Positions 15,313 through 22,094 of a stretch of 22,094 bases of DNA are shown here, one piece after another (position 1 is the stretch's first letter; every line of letters begins with the position of its first letter). The position numbers and the translations under genes were made by a program. The stretch comes from an uncultured Thiotrichaceae bacterium (lineage in GTDB: Bacteria > Pseudomonadota > Gammaproteobacteria > Thiotrichales > Thiotrichaceae). The DNA lies in contig CALHAO010000486.1 of the NCBI GenBank assembly GCA_937931765.1, positions 1-22,094 on the forward strand. Direction: 5' to 3'. The notes under the pieces were generated by a model that saw only the letters and a program-made list of their open reading frames with translations, did no database searches and was not told where the DNA came from.

Positions 15313-16101
15313 ATGGGTGAGATTAGCGGATTACAATCATGGTTCCTGGCGCTCATTCTGACAGCGCCCAGAATTCTGGTGATCTTCTCAATTATGCCTA
15401 TGTTTGCACAGCCAATCTTCCCTGCGATGATACGTAACGGCATTATGGTTATTTTATCACTAACTATTTTACCACTGACTCATAGCCAGCTGGCTACTGC
15501 TCAGCTTGAGACCGTTGACTTACTGTTTATTGTGTTGAAAGAAGGCATGCTGGGCCTTGTTATGGGCTATGCAATGAGCATCCCATTCTGGGCGATGCGG
15601 GGTGTGGGCTTCATTATGGATCTCCAGCGGGGCGCGATGAGCGCTTTGTTCTTCTCACCCCCGGTCACAGGTATGGTATCACCTCTCGGCAATCTATTAG
15701 CACAATTAGCTACCGTCATATTATTTGTCAGTGGTGGTTTTCTGATGTTAATAGAGGCCATCATGCTGAGCTACCAGACCTGGCCGTTACATCAGTTCAT
15801 GCCGAGCTTTACGATAGATTCCGCGACATTTTTCCTCAAGCAACTGGATTTATTGCTGTACACCATCGTGCTGGTAGCTGGCCCCTTTATCGGCATGATG
15901 TTGATCATTGATTTCGGTACAGGCATGGTTGGGCGCTACCTGCCACAACTCAATATCTTCCTGATTGCCATGCCGATAAAAAGTGGTTTGGTCTTTTTCA
16001 TGCTGATTTTTTATATCGCGTTTATTGGCCGTTACCTGCGCGATACCTTCATAAATTTCGGCAGCAACCTGAACATACTGAACGGGTTAATCAATGGCTG
16101 A
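15313..16101 (+). CDS. sctT: Type III secretion export gate protein SctT (YscT/FliR family)
   Basis: SctT is the single-copy subunit that closes the SctRST pseudo-helix. The 262-residue protein is hydrophobic along its length with about six membrane segments. Family-like stretches include APRILVIFSIMPMF, FWAMRGVGFIMDLQRGAMSALFFSP and LNIFLIAMPIKSGLVFFMLIFY. It overlaps sctU by eight bases. Nothing unusual was seen in length or motif content. Confidence 0.94.
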   Translation: MGEISGLQSWFLALILTAPRILVIFSIMPMFAQPIFPAMIRNGIMVILSLTILPLTHSQLATAQLETVDLLFIVLKEGMLGLVMGYAMSIPFWAMRGVGFIMDLQRGAMSALFFSPPVTGMVSPLGNLLAQLATVILFVSGGFLMLIEAIMLSYQTWPLHQFMPSFTIDSATFFLKQLDLLLYTIVLVAGPFIGMMLIIDFGTGMVGRYLPQLNIFLIAMPIKSGLVFFMLIFYIAFIGRYLRDTFINFGSNLNILNGLING

Positions 16102-17137
16102 AAGTAGCGGCGAAAAAAGCGAAGAGGCGACCCCCAAAAAACTGCGGGACGCCAAAAAAAAGGGGCAGGTATCCAGTAGTAAAGATATACCTCCCGCATT
16201 CATCATGTTGGTGGGCGCTCTCTACTTCTGGCTGGCAGGAGGCTGGCTACTGGAAAGGCTCGTTGAACTGTTTATCCTCATCCCCAGCCTTCAAACTCTG
16301 CCCTTTACGCAAGCAGTAGGTGCCACCAGTGACATTATGGTAAAGCTGGTCGTAGGTGCCATTTTATTACCGTTCATTGCCATGACTACGGTGACTGCAT
16401 TATTAGGCAATGTGCTCCAGTTTGGTTTTATTTTTGCTTTTGATCCGGTCATGCCGAAGCTGGAAAAAATCAGCTTCACCTCAGGATTTAAAAAAATATT
16501 CTCGATCAAACAACTTATTAACACCGTTTTTTCACTGATAAAAACAATACTCATTGCCCTCGCACTTGTCTATGTTATCCGATCCGGCATCAGTGAATTA
16601 ATTCATGACATAAAGCAGTGTGATGTCCTTTGTCAGGTTGAGATCGTTAGTGATCTATTCATGACATTACTGATGATTGTTCTACCGCTGATGATGGTAA
16701 TGGCTATTCTGGATCTGGCTTTTCAGAAGACGCAGTTTGCAAAAGATCAAAAAATGACTAAAGAAGAGGTCAAACGTGAAATGAAAGACATGTTTGGCGA
16801 TCCGAATATTAAAGGTGCCAGAAGCAATATTCGCAGAGAAATGAATGAAAATGACGTCCGCACCCGTCTGAAAACTGCCCGCCTGGTAATCGTTGACATT
16901 GGTATCGCTATTGCCCTGCACTATGAGCAGGGTGAGACCCCGTTGCCAATTGTTGTCGCTATCGGCAAAGCAGGAATGGCAAGAAAAATGGTAGAAATTG
17001 CTCAGGTGGAAGACGTGCCAGTCGTCACTGATCGGGGCCTGGCAGAGGATTTGCTGGAGGAAGGAAAAATCGACCAATTTATTCCCGCAACAACCATTGA
17101 TCGGGTAGCTAATGCTATGCGTAAGACCAATGGATGA
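16094..17137 (+). CDS. sctU: Type III secretion switch protein SctU (YscU/FlhB family), NPTH motif absent
   Basis: SctU sits at the gate and, in characterised systems, cleaves itself at NPTH to switch from needle to translocator/effector export. The 347 residues have the usual plan: basic N-terminus GEKSEEATPKKLRDAKKKGQV, four membrane helices (about 32-52, 82-108, 140-165, 185-208), KMTKEEVKREMKD linker and a cytoplasmic domain with GETPLPIVVAIGKAG. At the cleavage site, where relatives read VIVxNPTHIAI, this protein reads VIVDIGIAIAL (V267, D268, I269, G270), so Asn-Pro-Thr-His is missing with a two-residue deletion. The reading frame is clean on both sides, so this is not a frameshift. Family assignment is secure; loss of autocleavage is inferred. 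Confidence 0.93.
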   Translation: MAESSGEKSEEATPKKLRDAKKKGQVSSSKDIPPAFIMLVGALYFWLAGGWLLERLVELFILIPSLQTLPFTQAVGATSDIMVKLVVGAILLPFIAMTTVTALLGNVLQFGFIFAFDPVMPKLEKISFTSGFKKIFSIKQLINTVFSLIKTILIALALVYVIRSGISELIHDIKQCDVLCQVEIVSDLFMTLLMIVLPLMMVMAILDLAFQKTQFAKDQKMTKEEVKREMKDMFGDPNIKGARSNIRREMNENDVRTRLKTARLVIVDIGIAIALHYEQGETPLPIVVAIGKAGMARKMVEIAQVEDVPVVTDRGLAEDLLEEGKIDQFIPATTIDRVANAMRKTNG

Positions 17138-17202
17138 TAATACCCTATGGATACGCTGCTGCGACCATACTAATAACAGAAAAAATAGGTGACAGAAATA
17201 AC

Positions 17203-17781
17203 ATGACAGAGTCTAGTCAACCAAAAACATCGGCACAAAATACCCAGGATAGTGGCAATCGCGTATTTGCTGACTTGGTTGAGCGTGTCCGTTCCGGTGA
17301 GTTAAAAGCCCGCATGCATTATTTTCTGTTCAGAAAAGGACAGGAGGCCAAACGCTCAGACAGCATTCTTTCCCGTTATAAACGGCGTCTGGCTGAAAAG
17401 TGGCCCAAATGGCTGGGTATAGGGGCAGGCATTACAGGCCTGTTCATGTTTTTCAGCCCGGAAGCGTTCAGTTTGTGGCAAATCCCACTGGTCTTCATTC
17501 TAATGCTACTGGCTCCTGCATTTTTTGAATTACCTAATACACTGAATGCTTTATTTGGCCACTCTGAACACCAGCACCTGGTTGGTTCAAACATTACCCT
17601 AACGCAGCCAATAGCTAATGGAAGAGGCCAAACAACGCTGGAAAAACAGGAATGGATGATCTCAGGCCCGGACTGCCCTACAGGTAGTGTAGTTACAATA
17701 ATTACACTCGATGCTAAAACACTCTATGTGACACTTTCCGAACAAAAAGTACTGAGCCAGAGTGCTGATAATGGAGAATAG
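17203..17781 (+). CDS. Two-helix membrane protein with NfeD-like C-terminal domain, inside the secretion operon
   Basis: From the ATG at 17203 (AGGTGA ten bases upstream) the product has 192 residues; an upstream in-frame ATG at 17134 overlaps the sctU stop (ATGA) but has no ribosome-binding site. A charged cytoplasmic N-terminus (1-68, with KARMHYFLFRKGQEAKRSDS) leads to two hydrophobic helices (about 70-84 and 91-108). A domain at about 126-180 has the spacing of NfeD OB-folds: LVGSNITLTQPIANGRGQ, EWMISG, then GSVVTIITLDAKTLYV. I do not recognise it as a named Sct subunit. Its position between sctU and the STAS gene suggests a membrane accessory of the export gate; the NfeD relation is by eye only. 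Confidence 0.7.
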   Translation: MTESSQPKTSAQNTQDSGNRVFADLVERVRSGELKARMHYFLFRKGQEAKRSDSILSRYKRRLAEKWPKWLGIGAGITGLFMFFSPEAFSLWQIPLVFILMLLAPAFFELPNTLNALFGHSEHQHLVGSNITLTQPIANGRGQTTLEKQEWMISGPDCPTGSVVTIITLDAKTLYVTLSEQKVLSQSADNGE

Positions 17782-18094
17782 AATCAATATTAATCAACGG
17801 GATGAATCAACACTCATTACGTTGAAAGGTGCGATTGATAATGAACTGGCCTCCAATCTGATCAGCACCATCGAAAAAACTACACCTCCGGTTATATTGA
17901 ATCTGGAACAAGTGCCTTTTATTTCTACCTTAGGCTCACTGGCTATTTTCAATTTTTACGTGGCGCACAAACAAAAACTAAAAATAGAAGGTGCTAACCC
18001 GCATGTACTGAGCATGTTACAGCTATCTGGTACAACGCGTTATGTAGACATTTCAGATAATCCCGACAACCCAACACAGTCTGTCCAGGAATAA
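17771..18094 (+). CDS. STAS-domain protein (anti-sigma factor antagonist-like) in the secretion operon
   Basis: The 107-residue protein is a single STAS domain of the SpoIIAA/RsbV/BtrV type: a beta-rich start (STLITLKGAIDNELA), PPVILNLEQVPFISTLGSLAIF in the phosphoacceptor region, and LKIEGANPHVLSMLQLSGTTRYVDI. The usual Asp-Ser phosphorylation pair reads S52-T53, so Thr53 would be the acceptor, if there is one. Bordetella uses a STAS protein (BtrV) with BtrW and BtrU to control type III secretion, which makes a regulatory role plausible. No kinase or phosphatase partner is in the window. It overlaps the upstream gene by 11 bases and precedes sctV by two. A GTG at 17762 is an alternative start. 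Confidence 0.8.
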   Translation: MENRININQRDESTLITLKGAIDNELASNLISTIEKTTPPVILNLEQVPFISTLGSLAIFNFYVAHKQKLKIEGANPHVLSMLQLSGTTRYVDISDNPDNPTQSVQE

Positions 18095-18096
18095 TT

Positions 18097-20169
18097 ATGG
18101 CTTCAAAAAAACAACCCAACATACTAGCTAAAATCTTGCTGCGTAGTGATGTAGCAGTAGCGGTATTGTTGGTCATGATCATATTCATGATGATCCTGCC
18201 ATTACCGACCTTGCTGATTGATGTGTTGATCGCGATGAACATGGGGCTGGCTATTATTCTGTTGATGCTGGCAGTCTACCTGCCATCGCCACTGGCTTTT
18301 TCCTCATTCCCTTCGGTATTGCTGCTTAGTACCTTATTCCGGCTCGCACTCAGTATTTCAACCACACGTTTGATTCTGACCGAAGCTGATGCGGGCGACA
18401 TTATCCTGACCTTCGGCGAGTTTGTGGTCGCAGGTAATATGGTCGTCGGTTTGGTCATCTTCCTGATCATCACCATTGTACAGTTCGTCGTCATTACCAA
18501 AGGTTCTGAACGTATTGCAGAAGTTAGCGCACGCTTCTCACTGGACGCCATGCCCGGTAAACAAATGAGTATTGATAGCGATATGCGTGCAGGTGTTATT
18601 AGTATGGTCGAGGCAAAAAGCCGCCGCACTACGCTGGAAAAAGAAAGCCAGCTATTCGGCTCGATGGATGGCGCAATGAAATTCGTTAAAGGTGATGCCA
18701 TTGCCGGATTGATCATCATTATCGTCAATGTTATCGGTGGCATTTCAATCGGTGCATTCCAGCGTGGCATGGAAATCGGTGATGCCATGGAACTTTACTC
18801 TATCCTAACCATCGGTGACGGCTTGGTTTCACAGATACCCGCACTGTTTGTCTCGATTACAGCAGGTATCATTGTTTCCCGCGTCACCGTTGATGAAGAA
18901 ACTAATCTGGGTGAAGATATTGGCAACCAGCTAACTGATCAGCCCAATGCATTAATGATTGCAGGTGTGGTTGTTTCACTGATGGGGTTAATCCCCGGCT
19001 TCCCTACTATTGTATTTTTCTTTCTGGGTGGCGTATTAGGCTTAACCGGCTTCCTGTTAAACCGCAAAAGAACCCAGCTGGCATTTGCAGACACTGAAGA
19101 AATTACTGTCATCGGCCAAAGCGATAAAGCTACCGGAAGCGGCGGGAATCCAATGCTCGATAATAAGCCGGGCACGACAATACAACCATTGGCCTCAGTT
19201 TATGTCGAATTACCGGAAGCTAACCGGGAGACACTATCCTTACCGGACATCAACACAAGTTTCTCGGCTATACGCCAAAGTCTGTTAAAAGATCTGGGAG
19301 TGCCGATTGATGGAATCAGTGTCAGTTTATCCGGACAACAAGCAGAAGATACTTATCAGGTTTCCGTGCATGGTATTCCTGTTGGAAAAGGCAAACTGGG
19401 CATCCTGCAACCGTTGGTAAACCAGCAAACGAGTGACCAACCCTATGACCACAGTGGTATGCCTCCCGCCTTGATTCGCGGAGCTGATGCCCAAACATTA
19501 AACCCAACTGAAATTCTGACCCGTCATGTGGCTTATCTTTTGCGCCGCCATGCCGATGAATTTATCGGCATTCAGGAAGTTCATTCTTTGCTAAGTAAAC
19601 TGGAAATAGCCGGTTATGCCACCCTGATACAAGAGGCACAACGAGCCGTGCCCAATACACGTATTGTGGATATTCTGAAACGCTTGTTAGGCGAAAGTGT
19701 ATCTATCCGGGATATGCGCCAGATACTGGGCATACTCGTTGAACATGGTGAAGCTGAAAAAGATAATGCCACACTGACTGAACTGGTGCGTATAGGCATG
19801 AAACGTCAATTATCTTATACCCTAACCAATGGCACCGGCAGACTACCAGTTTATATGCTTGATCCGGAAAGTGAAAAACTGGTTCAGGGTAGCGTACGGC
19901 AGACACCGGCGGGTGTTCATCTCTCACTCACACCAGAAACCAACCAGTTATTCTCGCAAATATTGCGGGGACTGGAAGAGCAACATGGCAATACCCCAGC
20001 GGGAGAACCCCGACCAGTGGTCTTAACCAGTCTTGATTTGCGCCGCCACTTACGCAAACATCTTGTAACAGAATTCCCGGAAATACCCGTTTTGTCATTG
20101 CCGGAATTAACGGCCAATGTATCTGTTCAACCCATTGGCGAAATACGCCTGTTAACTCAGACGGGGTAA
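18097..20169 (+). CDS. sctV: Type III secretion export gate protein SctV (YscV/LcrD/FlhA family)
   Basis: SctV forms the nonameric export gate ring that receives substrates and couples proton flow. The 690-residue protein has an N-terminal membrane half (about 1-330, roughly eight helices). It includes the FHIPEP-family stretch SSFPSVLLLSTLFRLALSIS, the cytoplasmic loop with SARFSLDAMPGKQMSID, and GAMKFVKGDAIAG and IGDGLVSQIPAL. The large cytoplasmic domain (about 370-690) contains LTRHVAYLLRRHADEFIG and GRLPVYMLDPESE. An AGGA site lies seven bases upstream of the ATG, and only two bases separate it from the STAS gene. No anomalies were seen. Confidence 0.96.
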   Translation: MASKKQPNILAKILLRSDVAVAVLLVMIIFMMILPLPTLLIDVLIAMNMGLAIILLMLAVYLPSPLAFSSFPSVLLLSTLFRLALSISTTRLILTEADAGDIILTFGEFVVAGNMVVGLVIFLIITIVQFVVITKGSERIAEVSARFSLDAMPGKQMSIDSDMRAGVISMVEAKSRRTTLEKESQLFGSMDGAMKFVKGDAIAGLIIIIVNVIGGISIGAFQRGMEIGDAMELYSILTIGDGLVSQIPALFVSITAGIIVSRVTVDEETNLGEDIGNQLTDQPNALMIAGVVVSLMGLIPGFPTIVFFFLGGVLGLTGFLLNRKRTQLAFADTEEITVIGQSDKATGSGGNPMLDNKPGTTIQPLASVYVELPEANRETLSLPDINTSFSAIRQSLLKDLGVPIDGISVSLSGQQAEDTYQVSVHGIPVGKGKLGILQPLVNQQTSDQPYDHSGMPPALIRGADAQTLNPTEILTRHVAYLLRRHADEFIGIQEVHSLLSKLEIAGYATLIQEAQRAVPNTRIVDILKRLLGESVSIRDMRQILGILVEHGEAEKDNATLTELVRIGMKRQLSYTLTNGTGRLPVYMLDPESEKLVQGSVRQTPAGVHLSLTPETNQLFSQILRGLEEQHGNTPAGEPRPVVLTSLDLRRHLRKHLVTEFPEIPVLSLPELTANVSVQPIGEIRLLTQTG

Positions 20170-20175
20170 GCTTGC

Positions 20176-21504
20176 ATGTCTCTTAACCATATACCAGCTA
20201 GCATGCAGGCTGCTTTAAAAAGCTGTCAAACACTGCAGTTGCACGGACGCATCGTTCAGGTCACCGGCACAGTCGTACGGGCAATTATTCCTAAGGTAAA
20301 ACTTGGCGAGTTGTGCATTCTTGAAAGTACGGGGGGTGATAGCTCAATACCTGCAGAAGTGATTGGTTTTGAACAGGATATAGCCCTATTAGCTCCTATT
20401 GGTGACATGCAGGGTGTTTCTATTCACACACGGGTAACAGCAACTGGCGAAATGCTTCGGGTGGGTGTCGGCGAAGATCTAAAGGGTTGCGTTCTTGATG
20501 GTGTTGGCCGTATCCAAAGCAAAGGCAATAAACAACGTATTGTTATTCAGGATCACTATCCTCTGATGAACAGAGCACCTGATCCGCTCACCCGAGAAAT
20601 GGTGCAACAGCCACTTTCTTTGGGCATTCGCTCGTTAGATGGCTTGGTGACTTGTGGCGTCGGGCAGCGTATTGGCATTTTTGCTGGTGCGGGTGTCGGA
20701 AAAAGCTCCTTACTCAGCATGTTAATCGCACATGCTGATGCCGATGTTTATGTCGTTGCACTCATCGGTGAGCGTGGACGTGAAGTAAGAGAGTTCATGG
20801 AAGAGTCACTGGGGCCGGAAGGTATGGCGAAAACAGTGTTGATTGTCGCCACCTCAGACCGCCCTCCGATTGAACGGCTTAAAGCAGCTTATGTTGCTAC
20901 CGCCGTTGCTGAATACTTTCGCGATCAGGGCAAAAAAGTTCTGCTACTAATGGACTCACTCACCCGATTTGCACGCGCTCAGCGTGAGATTGGTTTAGCT
21001 GCTGGTGAAGCGCCCGCACGAAGAGGCTATCCACCCTCCGTTTTTTCTGAACTACCCAAGCTGGTGGAACGAGCAGGCTGTGCAGTTACAGGATCTATTA
21101 CTGCCTTTTATACAGTCTTGATTGAAGGTGATGATATGTCTGACCCGGTTGGGGATGAGGTGCGTTCATTACTGGATGGGCATATTGTATTATCCCGTGA
21201 TTTGGCATCAGGTAATCATTACCCGGCCATAGATATACTGGATAGCTTGAGCCGCTTGATGAATAAGCTGGTTTCACCCATGCAACGGGAAGCTGGTGCA
21301 CATATACGCAAGTTGCTATCCAAGCACAAAGATATTGAGTTTCTGGTGCGGGTGGGGGAGTACCAACGAGGTGCAGACCCTGAAGCAGATGAAGCATTGG
21401 ATAAGATTGATTTAATTCGTGCTTTTCTGAAGCAACGACCTGATGAACATACAAGCTATGAAGAAACCGTTGTCTGGCTTAATAATCTGGCAGGTGTTAA
21501 ATAA
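20176..21504 (+). CDS. sctN: Type III secretion ATPase SctN (YscN/FliI family)
   Basis: SctN is the hexameric ATPase at the base of the injectisome that strips chaperones and unfolds substrates. It has 442 residues: an N-terminal beta-barrel (about 20-95), then the RecA-like core with Walker A GAGVGKSS (171-178), catalytic-glutamate loop LIGERGREVREF (E199), Walker B VLLLMD (255-260) and the family signature SLTRFARAQREIGLAAGEAPARRGYPPSVF. A C-terminal substrate-binding domain ends in EETVVWLNNLAGVK. The stop overlaps the sctO start by one base (TAATG). The start at 20176 is six bases after sctV; a Met at residue 10 is a less likely alternative. Confidence 0.96.
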   Translation: MSLNHIPASMQAALKSCQTLQLHGRIVQVTGTVVRAIIPKVKLGELCILESTGGDSSIPAEVIGFEQDIALLAPIGDMQGVSIHTRVTATGEMLRVGVGEDLKGCVLDGVGRIQSKGNKQRIVIQDHYPLMNRAPDPLTREMVQQPLSLGIRSLDGLVTCGVGQRIGIFAGAGVGKSSLLSMLIAHADADVYVVALIGERGREVREFMEESLGPEGMAKTVLIVATSDRPPIERLKAAYVATAVAEYFRDQGKKVLLLMDSLTRFARAQREIGLAAGEAPARRGYPPSVFSELPKLVERAGCAVTGSITAFYTVLIEGDDMSDPVGDEVRSLLDGHIVLSRDLASGNHYPAIDILDSLSRLMNKLVSPMQREAGAHIRKLLSKHKDIEFLVRVGEYQRGADPEADEALDKIDLIRAFLKQRPDEHTSYEETVVWLNNLAGVK

Positions 21505-21929
21505 TGAGCCTCGATAAATTACAGGAAATTCGTGAACGCCGCGCAGAAAAACAACAAAAGGTTGTTCTTGAAAGTAGAGCACTGGTGCAAACTGCTATTC
21601 AGCAGGTCGAATTATGTAAGCAAAACCTACTTAATTTTCAACAGTGGCGCTCAAGCCATCAGGAAGATCTGTTCAAAGGACTTCAGGGTCAAGCTTGTAC
21701 ACCACAGAGCATGCTTGACTACCGTGCAAGGTTAGAGAAATTAGCTCAGGAAGAAGAACAGTTGAAAATGGTTATCATTGATTCCCAGAAAAATTTTGAA
21801 ACCATCAAAGAAAAGCATATTCAGGTTCAAAAAGTGGCGATTGCACTGGCACTTAAAAATGAGAAAACTAAAGAAATAGTCAAAATTCAGCAGGAAGCTG
21901 ACAAACAATTACAGCGCTCTATCGATTAA
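21504..21929 (+). CDS. sctO: Type III secretion stalk protein SctO (YscO/FliJ-like)
   Basis: A 141-residue, highly charged, nearly all-helical protein with no membrane segment. The sequence predicts two long antiparallel coiled-coil arms (about 1-50 and 68-138) joined by a turn near PQSMLDYRARL, the plan of SctO and FliJ, the stalk inserted in the ATPase ring. Sequence conservation in this family is low, so the call relies on length, coiled-coil pattern and the invariable position directly after sctN (TAATG coupling). It is the last gene of the operon; sctP and other downstream partners seen in Yersinia do not follow. Confidence 0.82.
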   Translation: MSLDKLQEIRERRAEKQQKVVLESRALVQTAIQQVELCKQNLLNFQQWRSSHQEDLFKGLQGQACTPQSMLDYRARLEKLAQEEEQLKMVIIDSQKNFETIKEKHIQVQKVAIALALKNEKTKEIVKIQQEADKQLQRSID

Positions 21930-21968
21930 AACGCACTTCAATTATATAAAAACAAAGTATTCAGCCAT

Positions 21969-22004
21969 AAAAAAAGCCCTGTCAGCGATAGCTAACAGGG
22001 CTTT
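21969..22004 (-). terminator. Rho-independent terminator of the rRNA operon
   Basis: A 14-bp stem (aaagccctgtcagc at 21973-21986 with gctaacagggcttt at 21991-22004, one G-U pair) closes on a gata tetraloop. It is followed on the minus strand by a run of seven Ts, just past the 5S rRNA end. On the plus strand the stem ends in CTTTAG, so it could also stop the secretion operon, which ends 43 bases upstream. Confidence 0.88.
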
Positions 22005-22011
22005 AGTGTAT

Positions 22012-22094
22012 AAGCCTGGCATTGACCTACTCTCACATGGGGAAACCCCACACTACCATCGGCGATGCCACGTTTCACGACTGAGTTCGGGATG
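22012..22094 (-). rRNA. rrf: 5S ribosomal RNA, 3' part
   Basis: The minus strand carries the conserved 5S core CCGAACTCAGTCGTGAAACG, then GCGCCGATGGTAGTG-like sequence (here CATCGCCGATGGTAGTGTGG), GGGGTTTCCCCATGTGAGAGTAGG and the 3' end GCCAGGC. These match gammaproteobacterial 5S over its last ~83 bases. The 5' third lies beyond the window edge, where the rest of an rRNA operon would be expected. The terminator follows at once, so this is the operon's distal end. Confidence 0.93.

Noticed and set aside
13316..21929. Flagellar export operon
   Set aside because: The homologous genes fliP, fliQ, fliR, flhB, flhA, fliI would give the same families, but the fused SctQ, SctR without signal peptide, order with sctN-sctO at the end and absence of other flagellar genes point to an injectisome.

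Overview
The window looks like chromosomal DNA of a gammaproteobacterium. The reasons are the complete ybgC-tolQ-tolR-tolA-tolB-pal-cpoB cluster, a SelO/YdiU gene of E. coli-like length, and a partial 5S rRNA close to the E. coli sequence. Base composition appears near half GC by eye. I cannot name the genus. Almost every base lies in tightly packed operons; no gene-free stretch exceeds 300 bases, and I saw no insertion sequence, tRNA or CRISPR array.

Layout, left to right. (1) 1-1454, minus strand: two ATPase subunits of a branched-chain-amino-acid-type (Liv) ABC importer; the second runs off the left edge. (2) 1614-3676, minus: a small unknown protein overlapping an SMC/Rad50-like ATPase that carries two transmembrane helices in the middle of its coiled-coil region, followed by a hairpin terminator. 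(3) 3823-10303, minus: the full Tol-Pal envelope system (thioesterase YbgC, TolQRA inner-membrane motor, TolB, lipoprotein Pal, CpoB). TolA, Pal and CpoB all have unusually long linkers, and the tolA-tolB junction carries a short duplication with competing hairpins. (4) 10349-11434, minus: a membrane-anchored endonuclease/exonuclease/phosphatase-family protein. (5) 11581-13041, plus: the protein adenylyltransferase SelO. (6) 13316-21929, plus: half of a non-flagellar type III secretion system, ordered sctQ-sctR-sctS-sctT-sctU-(NfeD-like membrane protein)-(STAS protein)-sctV-sctN-sctO, with overlaps or gaps of a few bases at most junctions. (7) 21969-22094, minus: a terminator and the 3' part of a 5S rRNA, so the secretion operon runs head-on into an rRNA operon.

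The secretion genes encode the export gate (SctR, S, T, U, V), the ATPase with its stalk (SctN, O) and the cytoplasmic sorting ring (SctQ). Needle, basal-body ring, secretin, translocator, chaperone and effector genes are absent here and must lie elsewhere if the machine works. Two points stand out. SctU lacks the NPTH autocleavage motif otherwise typical of the FlhB/YscU family. Two extra genes, an NfeD-like two-helix membrane protein and a STAS (anti-sigma-antagonist-like) protein, are built into the export-gate operon between sctU and sctV, which suggests a local regulatory or membrane-associated module of the injectisome.
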